The notes beneath the pieces are model-generated. The model saw only the letters and a list, made by a program, of their open reading frames with translations, ran no database searches and was not told the origin of the DNA. From contig OU612066.1 in assembly GCA_914767715.1 (NCBI GenBank), positions 16,061,001 through 16,125,000 on the forward strand: a stretch of DNA of 64,000 bases. The letters run 5' to 3'. Shown here in pieces: positions 1 through 10,705 of this stretch. Source of the DNA: Membranipora membranacea. Lineage: Eukaryota; Bryozoa; Gymnolaemata; Cheilostomatida; Membraniporidae. The position numbers and the translations under genes were made by a program. How positions within the stretch are numbered: the stretch's first letter is position 1; every line of letters starts with the position of its first letter.

Positions 1-2767
1 TCCTTTTATGATGATAAACTTCCAGTGTTGCTTCAGACACTGCTGGCCAGCCAGTCTTCACACAGTGCATTACTTTGGAAAGTATGGGATCTGTACGAGT
101 TTGACGTGCAATCTGTCTAGCTGTTACTGGGAGTGAAGCGAGAACTTCAGTATTACACTCTCTAGCTTCCTGTGTCCATTTGATGATCTCGGGATTCGTC
201 TCCATTTTCTTTAGTGGCAAACGTGACAGTGCATCAGCACAACCATTCTTGCTACCTGGTCTGTGTTGCACCTGGAATGTATATCCCGCTATTCCAATAG
301 CCCATCTGAGAATCCTTGCAGCTGCAAGGCTGGGGAGCCCCTTTCGAGATCCTAATATATGACATAGTGGTTGATTGTCCGAGTATAATACAAATTTTCT
401 ACCATATAGATAGTAATGAAACTTCTTGATACCATATATTATGGCTAGAGCTTCTCTGTCAATCTGAGAATAGTTCTTTTCAGCATCAGTCAGAGTACGT
501 GAGGCAAATGCTATTGGCCTCTCATGTTTGCCTCGTCCATGACTTATTACTGCTCCCAATCCTACTGGAGAAGCATCCACAGCTAGATAAATCTCCTCCT
601 TAGGGTCATAGTGAGCCAGTACTGTGTCCTCTGTAATTTTTCTCTTGATCCTGTCAAATGAGTGTTGTCTCTCAGCTGTCCACTTCCATCTCTGCTTGTG
701 CTGAAGTAACTCATTTAGTGGTGCTGCTAAGGTAGACATGTTATCCACAAACTTTCTATACTGGTTTGCCAGGCCTAAAAATGACCTCATTTCTCCCGAG
801 TTCTTTGGTGCTGGCGCTTCTCTTATTGCCTCTGTTGCGCAAGGATCTTTCCTGATGCCATTCTTATCTACCACATTTCCTAGGTACTGTATTGAAGGCA
901 TCATGTATTCACATTTGGAGCGTTGCAGCTTGAAACCATACTTGCTAAGACGGCTCAGAACTTCCTCCAGATTGTGTAAATGTTCCTGATCATTCTTTCC
1001 AGTGACAATGATGTCATCAAGATAGCATCCACAATCCAAACCCTGGAGCACTCTGTCCATCACACTTTGAAACAATGATGGTGCTGCTGATATGCCGTAA
1101 GGGACTCTGGTTGGTGCAAACAACCCACAGTGAGTGTTGATAGCCACATAAGCCTGAGAGTCCTCGTCAAGCTCAATCTGCTGGTATGCTTGAGAGAGAT
1201 CTAGCTTAGTAAACTTTTCCCCTCCGTTTAGCTTTGTCAGTAATTCTTCAATGTTTGGCATCGGGTGTTCTGGCACCTTCAGATGCGGATTGATGGTCAC
1301 AGAGTAGTCTCCACATATTCTGTACTTTCCTGATGGCTTCTTCACCGGTACTATTGGAGCTCCCCACTCACTGTAATCAATCCTTGAAAGAATACCTTCT
1401 GACACAAGTCTGTCCAGCTCCTCTTTGATGGGTTCTCTCACTGCATACGGTACTGATCTTGGTTTGAAAATTCGAGGTGTAGCCCCTCCTTTCAGCTCTA
1501 GCTTGACCTTAATATCTTTCACCTTGCCAAGTTGACCATCAAACAAAGTGCTGTACTTGTGTACCAAACGACTAGTTGGGTTATTTTCCTTCAGTGACTT
1601 GATGAACTTCCAGTCTACCTGTATCTTTGCAAGCCAATCACGTCCAAGTAGAGCAGGACCCTTTGACTCTGCAACAATCAAAGGCATATCAGTATAAACA
1701 GCGTCATGATACTTAACATTTACTTTACATTCCCCAAGAACTTTGATTGGTTGCCCTGTTATCGTTGTAAGGCCTACATCACTTGGTTCCAACTTTTCAA
1801 CACCAAGGGTTTTGAACTGCTTTAGTGATATAACTGACACTGCAGCACCTGTGTCTAGTTCCAAATCTAAAGGTACATCATTTACCCTCATCTGTATCAT
1901 AAATGGGGGTAGGCCTACCCTTTTAGATTCACCAACTTTGCTCACCCTAACTGCATGTAAATGATCATCGTATTCAGATTCTGAGTCTGAACTAGCAACT
2001 GATTGCGTTTGATCCACTTTGTAAACCTTTTGTTTCCTATATTTGTGTTTACTAGTCTTAGGTGTGCCTGTGAAACTTTTCCTCTCTGGACAGTCAGCTT
2101 TGAAATGCCCTTCTTTACCGCAATGGAAACAAGCACGAGAGCTTTTAGTACTCTCTTTATTTCTAAAATCTTTAGATTTCTTACCTGAGAATTGCAGTTT
2201 GTGAATTTCTCCTGTCATGTTGTCCACATGCTTTCTAGCACGCTCGTGTCCTTGAGCTGGATTGAAAGCACCCACTAAGGTGAGGTTTTGTTCACCTAAA
2301 AGTTTTTTCTGGGTATCCCGGTCACGTAGACCAATCACAAACATATCTCTCAGTGCTTCCTCCCTAAATGCTTCAAAACTACATGTCTCTGCTAGTTTTC
2401 TCAAGGCATTTAAAAACTCTGACACGGACTCATCCGCTGTTTGTCTTCTATTATAAAAAACATATCTCTCTGCTATGACTACAGGAGCTGGAGACAGGTG
2501 GCCTTTGACTAGCTTTTGTAAATCATCTAATGATTTGGTGTCTGGTTTGTCTGGGTGACACAGTGTTCTTATCAACGAATAGCACTTTCTGCCTACTCTT
2601 GACAGAAATATAGCCTTACACTTTGGAACATCAGTTTCTTTGGTTTTGTCAACACCATTTGCAATAAAATATTGATCTAGTCTTTCACACCACTCTTCCC
2701 ACAATGTTTTAGCCTGCTCATCATCAAGATCAAACTGATCTATATCACAATACACAGCAGTAGCCAT
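1..2767 (-). CDS. Ty3/gypsy Gag-Pol polyprotein (partial, runs off left edge)
   Basis: One uninterrupted minus-strand frame starts at the ATG at 2767-2765 and is still open at base 1, giving about 922 codons. In order it shows: a Gag-like N-terminus (about residues 1-180); a CCHC zinc knuckle (CFHCGKEGHFKADC, around 2075-2135) for RNA binding; an aspartic protease core (LDTGAAVS, around 1835-1860); a reverse transcriptase with the YLDD catalytic box (around 1000-1030); and a Ty3-type RNase H (LAVDASPVGLGA, around 555-590). Integrase is not reached and should lie left of the window. Gag and Pol are fused with no frameshift. The lack of stops suggests a fairly young copy that could have been active. 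Order PR-RT-RH and the LTR/PBS upstream support Ty3/gypsy rather than Copia or BEL. The family call is firm; clade and present activity are not. Confidence 0.93.
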   Translation of the reverse strand, partial: MATAVYCDIDQFDLDDEQAKTLWEEWCERLDQYFIANGVDKTKETDVPKCKAIFLSRVGRKCYSLIRTLCHPDKPDTKSLDDLQKLVKGHLSPAPVVIAERYVFYNRRQTADESVSEFLNALRKLAETCSFEAFREEALRDMFVIGLRDRDTQKKLLGEQNLTLVGAFNPAQGHERARKHVDNMTGEIHKLQFSGKKSKDFRNKESTKSSRACFHCGKEGHFKADCPERKSFTGTPKTSKHKYRKQKVYKVDQTQSVASSDSESEYDDHLHAVRVSKVGESKRVGLPPFMIQMRVNDVPLDLELDTGAAVSVISLKQFKTLGVEKLEPSDVGLTTITGQPIKVLGECKVNVKYHDAVYTDMPLIVAESKGPALLGRDWLAKIQVDWKFIKSLKENNPTSRLVHKYSTLFDGQLGKVKDIKVKLELKGGATPRIFKPRSVPYAVREPIKEELDRLVSEGILSRIDYSEWGAPIVPVKKPSGKYRICGDYSVTINPHLKVPEHPMPNIEELLTKLNGGEKFTKLDLSQAYQQIELDEDSQAYVAINTHCGLFAPTRVPYGISAAPSLFQSVMDRVLQGLDCGCYLDDIIVTGKNDQEHLHNLEEVLSRLSKYGFKLQRSKCEYMMPSIQYLGNVVDKNGIRKDPCATEAIREAPAPKNSGEMRSFLGLANQYRKFVDNMSTLAAPLNELLQHKQRWKWTAERQHSFDRIKRKITEDTVLAHYDPKEEIYLAVDASPVGLGAVISHGRGKHERPIAFASRTLTDAEKNYSQIDREALAIIYGIKKFHYYLYGRKFVLYSDNQPLCHILGSRKGLPSLAAARILRWAIGIAGYTFQVQHRPGSKNGCADALSRLPLKKMETNPEIIKWTQEARECNTEVLASLPVTARQIARQTRTDPILSKVMHCVKTGWPAVSEATLEVYHHKR

Positions 2768-2943
2768 TTTGATTGACACTCACTATCTTACACTAAAGAT
2801 AAGCCTACACAGACTGTATTTTGACTCTAACTAATAGCACTCACCAACAAGTTCCTAGCTCCAAGGAAATGTTGCACCCTGAGTATGCCTGCTAAAAGTT
2901 TCTTCTTGAGCAGTGGGCTTCAAATCACTATATCTCGTCGCCA
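2768..2943 (-). other. Gypsy leader with putative primer binding site
   Basis: Untranslated leader between the 5' LTR and the Gag start. Immediately inside the LTR the minus strand reads TGGCGACGAGATATAGTG (2943-2926). It begins with TGG, the complement of a tRNA CCA end, one base after the LTR, as expected of a tRNA primer binding site. I recall the TGGCGACGAG core from other animal gypsy elements, but the exact primer tRNA is not identified. No other feature is seen in the leader. Confidence 0.65.
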
Positions 2944-2944
2944 T

Positions 2945-3220
2945 TGAGCTGTACATGGATTGGACATCTATTTGGTTGTGCTAGCTTTAAAACCCTAAGC
3001 TAACAAGTTTATTTATTATTAACTTATTAAACAAAGCATCTTCTTTGTTTAACATCTAATATACAACTAACAAAAAGGATGCAGACGAATGATTAAAATA
3101 GGCCAATAAAAAGAGCCTTTACAATAATGAAATACCAATCAAGTAATAGATAACATAAAGGACTTTCACTTTACAAAGTGAAACTACTAAAGGATAATAA
3201 CAAAACTGTAATACATAACA
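2945..3220 (-). repeat. 5' LTR of the gypsy element (about 276 bp)
   Basis: On the minus strand the segment starts TGTTATGTATTAC at 3220 and ends CTCA at 2945, so it has the canonical TG...CA ends, followed one base later by the putative primer binding site. The outer border is independently supported: to the right, bases 3221 onward match the sequences at about 23452 and 60495, where the same DNA continues leftward with no LTR. The second LTR lies outside the window, so LTR-LTR divergence cannot be judged. Confidence 0.75.
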
Positions 3221-3766
3221 TCAGTCTAGATAAAATAATATATATAGTAAGTATTAGTAATAGTATTGGGCTCAATTATGCATCATGATCATTCATGTTA
3301 CTCCCAGTGTCAAATGTGACTCACTTTGCCTTGATATTAACACTCTCACAGATGAATTGACTTCTTTCACTTCACCAATAGCGCAATGAACTGAAGAGAT
3401 AGTACATGGAAAAGATAGAGTCTACAGCATAGAAATAGAGTCTATAGTATATGGTCTAAAGAGTTGCTTCCCATTTACTCCCAATCTCTAGTCAGTTTCA
3501 CTTCAACTACCTGCACATGATTTCCTGTGTTCAGTGCGCAGGAGCTCTTATAAGGTTGTAGTTGTGCCCCTCTGTCTATGGGAAGGACAACTCATAGAAA
3601 ATCTCAACCACATAGATTACAATCTGTGGCGATCTTACTCTTCCCTGGTATACAGTTGTGTCAGGGCAGGAGGGATATACATGTCCTATATACATATACA
3701 CATATATACACATGACATACATGTTTTATAGAAATGAAAAGCAGAATAGGAAAATGAGCAATCAAC
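3221..3766. repeat. Left flank of LINE unit, copy A
   Basis: Shared almost base for base with 23452-24003 and, in shorter form, with 60495-60930. It holds no convincing gene. A block at about 3490-3670 has a diverged relative in the Q intergenic units (about 41655-41860 and 50065-50245), around the words CAGTTTCACTTCA and TTCCTGTGTT. A short CA/TA-rich microsatellite lies at about 3678-3720. Two small reading frames here (3534-3731 and its complement) have no protein-like features. Confidence 0.6.
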
Positions 3767-5547
3767 TTGGTCATCAGCCAGAAGGAGCATTGCAGATTTA
3801 ACCTAGTTCGATTCACAGGAGCAGATGATATGTGTGAGGCTTTTAATAAAGCTTTTGAGTCAGAGGTCTTGGCTAAGTCAATGACTGAGGCTGTCACCAT
3901 CTTGCTGCATAAAGGCGGCGATCAATCTGATCCCAAAAACAAAAGACCAATATCGCTACTTAATGTTGACTATTAGGTATTAGCAAAAAGTTGTAAACAA
4001 ATGGCTGGGTAAACTTTTACCATCCATAATAAGTGAAGTACAGACATGTGGTGTAAGCGGTGGTAATATTGTAGACAATTTGATATGATTTAGGGACTCT
4101 ATTGAGTTTACCTGTAAGTTAGGTAATAACGACACTGTATTTGTATCTCTAGATCAAAGCAAGGCGTTTGATATGGTTGACCATAAAAAAGGCTTGGTGT
4201 AGAAAATAAGGTATTGTGCCTGGTTAAGACTATGTACCAAACCATTTCCACTAGGGTTCAGGTGAATGGTGTGTTATCCGACCCAGTATCTATCACAAAA
4301 GGGGTTAGACAAGGGTGCCCTTTGTCCACATCCTTGTATGTTATATACATTGAGGCGATATTGAGAGCCATCACACAGTGCAGGGTTCTGTCTGGCTGCC
4401 CTTTGCCTGGCCCTGACATTTGCAAATATTTGGCCTATGCGGATGATCTCTAGGTAGCTTGTCATGCTTCTGAGGGTAAGGACACAGGTAGTCTACTGAA
4501 TAGGAGTAAAACAGAAATTCTTGCATCAGTTTCAACTGCTGAAAGATATGTAGAGTCATTGAGCGAGTACTGGCAAGACCGCACAAGATTTTTGGGTTTG
4601 GACTTTTCAATGGACCAGTTCATAGATATGGCATCATATAACTGGAGCAAGGTATTCGAGAGAGCTAGGGAAAAGATTGAGGGATACAAATTGAGGAGAC
4701 TGACCATTCCCGGGAAGATAGTTCTTCTCAACACGGCTGTTTTCCCAATGTTTTACTATTTGGCTAGTACATTTCTACCCCCAGGTGTAGTTTTAGAAAG
4801 TTTGTCACGTTTGACCCTTGAGCTCATCTTGTCCCCTGCCAAAAGGAAAATGGTAGACAAAAGCTTTTACTTTTTGCCCAAAGACAAAGGGGGCAGGGCC
4901 CTTGAGTCTGTTTCATATCTGCTGTCTAAGGCACAGAGTGTTTTTTTCTAACGACTTGTTACGCTGTGTTTCAGAGGATTTTGAGCATCGCCGAAAGTCT
5001 TGTTTTAAGTACTTTTTTTCTGTGCGATGAGGGATTTCTTTCCAACACAACACAACATATATTAGGACTAAAGAAGTTGTGCCCATATTATGGGTTCATT
5101 CAGCTGTATAGAGACATTTCTGATAAATTGGGAGTTATTCTCCCTTTTATACCAAGCCATGTATATCAATGGTTGCTCGAGCTCATAGACTTTCCTAGTC
5201 AGCTACGAGTCAAGGTCTCAGCAGGGCTTTCGGAGGAGAAGCAGATCTTGGTGTTGCGGTCTGTTCATTCTGGAACGCTCAGCGCTAGGTATCGAGATTT
5301 CATGTGGAGATTCTCATCTGGTACCTTGAAAACTGGAGAAGTCCTAGCAAGATGGAATATGCCTTGTGTGAACACTGAGTGTGTCTACTGTAAAGGGGGG
5401 CTGGAGACAGTCACACACCTCTTTGTAACTTGTAAAGAACTGCAGCCAGCCCGTGACCTCCTGGTCTGGTATGCACAACGGTTTTTTGATATGGAGATAG
5501 ATACAGCTATTTGGTGTGTGGTTTTTTTTCCCAGCAGCCACTCTTAA
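3767..5547 (+). mobile_element. Dead LINE reverse transcriptase, copy A (L1/Tx1-like)
   Basis: Broken reading frames in 5' to 3' order keep LINE landmarks: KNKRPISLLNVDY (3936-3974) then a stop; a DNL-type block near 4040-4090; SLDQSKAFDMVDH (about 4144-4184); RQGCPLSTSLYVIYIEAI (about 4307-4360); the catalytic YADD followed at once by a TAG stop (4436-4453); a thumb region (4559-4951); and a C-terminal zinc-binding RT domain with CVYCKGGLETVTHLFVTC (about 5377-5430). The wording of the DQSKAFD, RQGCPLS and HLFVTC boxes fits the L1/Tx1 group. The copy is non-functional: at least three stops/frameshifts, a deletion after the DH of KAFDMVDH, and about 30 bases lost after YADDL. No endonuclease or ORF1 is seen. 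Copy B shares the same lesions, so A and B are products of segmental duplication. Confidence 0.88.
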
Positions 5548-5754
5548 TGACTGATCCGAAATTTGCGTTCGTTGCCAACTCTTTGGTGAGCCACGGGACA
5601 ACCTTTTCTGCCGCTAGTGTGTGTTCAGGCAATCGCTGTCTGCATGAGAATTTGTGGTGAGTCGGTCACAGCACTCCTAGCAAACTCTAATACCATAGCC
5701 AACCCTTAAACAAATCTCATCTCACTAATTTTCCTGCCCTTCGCAAACATTATT

Positions 5755-5814
5755 TCCGTGGCTCAGTAGACAGTTGAAGAGGGCGATATGGGTTCAATCC
5801 CCAGTTTGTCCAAG
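5755..5814 (+). repeat. tRNA-like fragment (degenerate A and B boxes), copy A
   Basis: TGGCTCAGTAGA (5759-5770) resembles an internal promoter A box and GGTTCAATCCC (5791-5801) a B box. The boxes are about 32 bases apart, too close for a working tRNA, and no clean cloverleaf forms. It is therefore a decayed tRNA or tRNA-derived SINE fragment lying just downstream of the LINE remnant. It is repeated in copies B and C. Confidence 0.5.
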
Positions 5815-5905
5815 TTTCTGGTCGTCCTGATTCTCATAGTTTTGATAACAAAGAGGCTTTATAGACCATTATTTTGTCGATGTTCTGGGATGCCTCAAAC
5901 AGGAT

Positions 5906-6253
5906 TCACAGGAGCATGTAATCATACCTCAAACTAGCTAGATAGGCTGGCGCAACTGACCCTAGCCCTGCCATAATGTTGACCTTATAATCTGATAACG
6001 CTAAATCACTAATCCTAATGGCATAGAACGGTTTCACTGTCGTAAGGGTTTGCATCATATTGCCTGCTGTAATACATATCCCACACCTGCCACAGATCTT
6101 ACAACGCCAGTGACGGTTTTTAGTGCCCATTAACAGCATTGCCGCTGAAATAAGCCTGGGGATCCTTATATGAGAGATCTTAATCACACTTGTGACAGAG
6201 GTTTTTCTGTAGTTAAACTTAGTTTGTTGACACAACTGGAGACTAACACACAA
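5906..6253 (-). pseudogene. Conserved unknown 115-codon frame in LINE unit, copy A
   Basis: An open minus-strand frame of 115 codons, 117 in copy B (26113-26466), broken in copy C. It contains a compact cysteine cluster, CKICGRCGICI, near residue 50 and a short hydrophobic C-terminus. It has no signal peptide and no recognised family. The cysteine spacing is faintly like zinc-finger parts of some retroelement endonucleases, but the rest does not support this. Because A and B are recent duplicates, their shared openness is weak evidence for selection. It is most likely a remnant. Confidence 0.25.
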
Positions 6254-7950
6254 ACATCAAAACTGAAAATATTTTTTTTTACAAAGCACAGATTGGACTT
6301 CAAATCTTCAAGAGAAATATACTGTATCATTTTGAATGAATGGTTATAACCAATCAATCAGTATTCAAAAGTGCCCGTTGAATCTACTGGGACCTTAGCA
6401 TATCTCTCTACACTAAAATTTTTTCCTATCATTTCTCATCACTTTCATCATGGTGCCTCGATTAAATTTCCATCAAGTCAGGAAGTCCTAGTCTTTTTGA
6501 CCTAGCTACTTTTACTCAGAAGCTTATCACTGTTGGCCAGGCCATTTTCCTGAATTAGGATGGTTTCCCTTCAGTCACCTGATTTTCTATGTTTTATGCG
6601 CAGTCATTTGCATCACATATCAAAATCGTGTTTGGCCGAATGATTTAAAGGAGGCACAACTTGAAATAATTGAACCCAATCACCAAAAAACTGAGTGTGG
6701 GTGTGCTGGTTGGATGATCAAATGCAACTCCTTGTTCAACTACTTAATTGTGGGTTTTGTGATGAAGAACCCCATGAGATTCTCTAACCAGTTTCATCTA
6801 TATCTGTATATCTACATCTAAACTTCGCCATGAGGGCGACTTAACCCTACCTGATATTATATATTATATACACTCGGTCCAAAATTGCGCACACATAAAA
6901 TTAAAAGGGAATTTTTCATAGGATGATTGATATCAAAGATTATAGTTGCGGGAGCCCCATTCATAATCATAGTTAAATCTTGCATGAGCTGATCGCCCAA
7001 TGGGGTTATGTTTTTCTGAGTAATCTCCCTTGATTAGTTACACCATACTTTTGCAAAGTTTTATATAAGCCATAAAGGAAGTAGATGAGACCTTTTACTA
7101 TAAAAACTCCTTGGTTTCAGCTAACTACAATTTGATCTACTTATTCGGTAATCCAAAGATTTTACCTATAAGCTGAATTAAAAAAGTATTCAAAAATCTT
7201 AATTTTTAATACAATTAAAATTAAATAACAATATGTTAACATATAAAAACTTATCAATCACATTGAAATTCAGTGTAAGGAAAGGAGGTGTCTAAAAATA
7301 AACAGCTAAAATTGTTTTGCAAACAATTTCTATAAATATATGAAATGATTGTAGTAAATATAGAATTGTTTTGTATTACAATAATGTTGAAAATATATAT
7401 GTTATTCTGAATTTCTTTTCTGCAATCGATATTTTCAGGTTGGATTTATGTAATATTCAAAATTTAAAGCTGGAATATTTATTATTTCTTTTTATTTAAA
7501 TGATATATTTATTATAGTTTATTCAATTATATTCGCAATCAGATTTTGTCCAATAAATGAGTCAGCATAATTCGTCCATTTAATTTGTCATTTTGTTTCT
7601 ATTTTAAGTTCCCTGGCTGCCAGACCAAAAAGTGTGATCTTGTATTGTTGGTTGCATCTCTGATAATGTAGTCTCGCACAGATTGTCGATTGAGTTTATG
7701 ATGGATGGCTAATTGGCGATGTCATCATTAGTGCAAATTAAAATGGTTGTCCTTTCCATGCCACATATGAGGTACACAGCCTGAGTCTCGTTGTCCTATA
7801 ATGTGGCGGAACTCCCCCAACAATTTTTTTCAGTTGATACAGCCATATAATATAGTGCAACTAACATGTTATAACTGTGGTATATTCATATTCATACATA
7901 TTATATTTAAATAAAGGGTTCTCCCCATGCTCCCTCCTTGCCTATTTTAC
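6254..7950. other. AT-rich gene-free part of LINE unit, copy A
   Basis: No coding frame, RNA gene or splice-bounded exon is convincing. The stretch is AT-rich, especially 7140-7560, and is repeated at about 26467-28180; the first part recurs at 63430-64000. It is duplicated non-coding DNA. Confidence 0.6.
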
Positions 7951-8020
7951 TCTGGCCTCCACCGGAATTTGAACTCGGGCTGAGATCAAACACTCCAACC
8001 GCTCAGCCGCGCTGGGCGGC
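7951..8020 (-). repeat. tRNA-derived SINE head, copy A
   Basis: Read on the minus strand it has an A box (GGCTGAGCGGTTGGAG, plus-strand 7993-8008) and a B box (GAGTTCAAATTCC, about 7964-7976) in tRNA order, resembling a Leu/Ser-type tRNA head. Acceptor-stem pairing is poor, so a SINE head or tRNA pseudogene is more likely than a working tRNA. Copy B has the same element at 28182-28250. Confidence 0.55.
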
Positions 8021-8164
8021 TGAAGCTTGCAAAGCTCAGTGCGAAATAATCCAGGTGTTTGAAATTTAATGATGTAGTGGGTGTAAGTAGTTATAGATGG
8101 TACCAAAACAAAACAAGGTAAACCACCAGGTAGTAAAAGAGATGACATGTCAATAAAATTTGTC

Positions 8165-8205
8165 TTCACCGGGATTTGTACTCGGTCGGGCCTCTCGCGC
8201 AACAA
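8165..8205 (-). repeat. Second tRNA-like B-box fragment, copy A
   Basis: A minus-strand 3' half of a tRNA-like sequence. The B box is damaged here (GAGTACAAATCCC) but perfect in copy B (GGTTCAAATCCC, about 28398-28410). It sits at the edge of the AT minisatellite. Confidence 0.45.
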
Positions 8206-8225
8206 GCATGTTATAATTGTGGTAT

Positions 8226-8452
8226 TCTTATATACAATTGTATATCGTATATATTTGTATATTGTATATTGAATATAATTCTAAATATTTGTAAATAATT
8301 GTATACAATATATAATTGTATATAATCTATAATTGTATAGAAAAATAATAATTGAATAGAATATATATTTTGTATTTAATATATAGTTGTATATATTAGA
8401 TAATTGTATATAATAGATTATTGTATATAATATATAATTGTATATTGTACAA
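8226..8452. repeat. AT minisatellite, copy A
   Basis: Irregular repeats of the type TATAATTGTATA make up about 225 bp. The orthologous array in copy B (28446-28741) is about 295 bp long, so the array has changed length since duplication. Reading frames here are simple Tyr/Ile/Asn repeats and are not genes. Confidence 0.85.
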
Positions 8453-10705
8453 AACAAGTCAAACCACCAAGAAGTAAAATAGACGAAATGTAAATTCAAT
8501 AATTTTTTTAGTCAACCTTTTTTGTTTGATTTCAAGCTTTCATGGCACATATCAGACAAAAAATATAAATAGCACACCCTCAACTGGTTATACTAAACAT
8601 ATACGGTAGAACACATGACTGTCATTCAGCCATTTCTTCTATTTTGTTCCAAAACATTCTTTGAAAAAGTGATATGGGGCACTGGTTATGGTTTTTCTAT
8701 CCACATGCGTTATCATAACCACAAAACTGAAGTTTTGTGGATAAAAAATCTGTATCGCTTACCTGAGTCTTGATGGATGATCACCTTCTTCTGTCAGAAG
8801 GTCTCCTGCAGTACGGTAATCTATAGTTTCTTTCCGTTAAGGTCCGTAACAACATATCCAGAGTGTCACGTCACGTCACGCTGCAATCCTAGCATAGGCA
8901 TCTGGAGTTACAAGCATGCATATATTGCCCATGTTCAGTATCAACCACCATCATGTCCAGGATCAAATTTGTACTAGGTTCTTACTCATACTAACTACAA
9001 CCTACACACTGATTTTTATCATAAGTTTATATTATATTCTTGGCCAGTAATCAATGCGGTAGGAGTGTTTCTCCACTGCTTTTGAATTAAAAAAAGCTGA
9101 ATTAATTTTTGGTTTTTTTTAATTGAGTTTTTATTTAAATTGGTTTTGCCAAACACCATAGAAAACATCAGATTAGTATTAGTATTAGTGATTCAATAAT
9201 TTTCATAAATATAAAATAGCCCGCAAGAAGTAGTACACAATAATTCACCTCGGTGATTTCCATATTTACTGCTGAAATAAGACTGACTACTCTGCTAGTG
9301 GTACAAAGGTAGATTCTGTGAAGCACAAGATTCCAACAAATTAATAGCCATGGCAATGAACAGTTTGTCTATATTTGTGACTGACTCTCTAAAATGTGTT
9401 TGCCTACTTTTTGGTTGTGGCGCCGACAATAGAAAACAATGAGTGCAGCCAATGAACCAATTCAAAATTAGAAACTGTGCAGGGTCATCCCGCTGATACA
9501 ATCAGTATGCCACAATTGTAAGCAGAGCAGTTCTCTATCTCCCTTTTCTGTTTCTTTTAACTAATCCAACCATTGAACAGAAAACTGAGAGAAGTTTCCA
9601 GTCTGTTTGAACATTGGAGTTGTTTTCTCATGAACAAAGGATGCATAACTCTCAATTGGCTCACCAACATATTTATTGGCTACAAACTCCAACCTCCCTC
9701 ACATAAGGTTGATAAGGTGCAGCGAGGCATTTCAACCAGGACTGCTTTCAATTAATGTTTGCAATCTTGTCGATAGTTTTTTTGCAATCATTCAGGGTCA
9801 GTTTATAATCGAGCAATGATATTCCATTCATTCACCTTGACAGAGCACTCACCACTAGAGTGGAACAATGTGACTAAATATACAGGATGCTGTACAACCA
9901 TAAACAAATTATGCTTCTTCTTTTGTGTATTGACATTTTATTGTATATATCCATTATTTATCATGTATAATAAAATTTGTTGGACATGAGCAGTCAAAAA
10001 ATCTCGTTATAAGATAGACATTGGTTGAATATAACATCAGAATTAGATATATAATGAGAATACACAGAATGTGTAGGAACCTGTCATAGTACAATTAGTC
10101 ATCACACAGTATAATTCTATTCGTAGCTGTTTATATTTATTATCATTATACAGGGATGTTTGTAATCACTGGTCATACCAGCGGGCGGGGGGAGGGGGGT
10201 TGGGTCTTTAAATTAAAATTATTCCTCCTTTATTTCTAATTGGTGAAGGTTGCAGGTTGTATCCATCTGAAAATAAGAGAAGCTCAGATAGACAGTCGCG
10301 TTTGTTCTCATCAGGCCGCCATTTAAACAACCATCATTGTTTTGAGTAACGATGATGCCATGAGAGCGACCTAAGACAGTATGGAAGCATCATATGAATA
10401 TAATTTAAACCAGGTTTCACTGTGGACAGGTCAAGTTTTTAGTATGTATATCATAAGATTAGGTGTGTGTCTAGGGACCTCCTTTCCTTTTATTAAGATT
10501 ACATGAAGGATAGTCAATGATATGGTCCCTAGTTAGTCACTCAGATATTTATTTTACAGTTGGGGAAGCACCCTTCTCCTTCATCTCCCCCTCCCTCCTA
10601 AACTATCAATCAAGGAGACCACATTGGCTTGTTTCAGCCTGTTTGAATGCAACACTGCAGTTATATACCATACAGTTTATTGCAGCTTGTTTGTTTTTTT
10701 ATCAG
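8453..10705. other. Gene-free spacer between LINE unit A and CFAP97 gene A
   Basis: No supported gene. About 9340-10010 is absent from the matching part of copy B, which joins near 29640-29660. A G-rich run lies at about 10181-10204 and could form a quadruplex. The first exon(s) of the CFAP97-domain gene would be expected somewhere upstream of 10706 but I could not recognise one. Confidence 0.5.

Noticed and set aside
4274-4734. Minus-strand frames opposite the LINE RT
   Set aside because: Shadows of the plus-strand reverse transcriptase; they recur in each copy for that reason.
5906-6253. GIY-YIG endonuclease of a Penelope-like element
   Set aside because: The cysteine cluster is only vaguely similar, and no GIY or YIG motif or Penelope RT is nearby.
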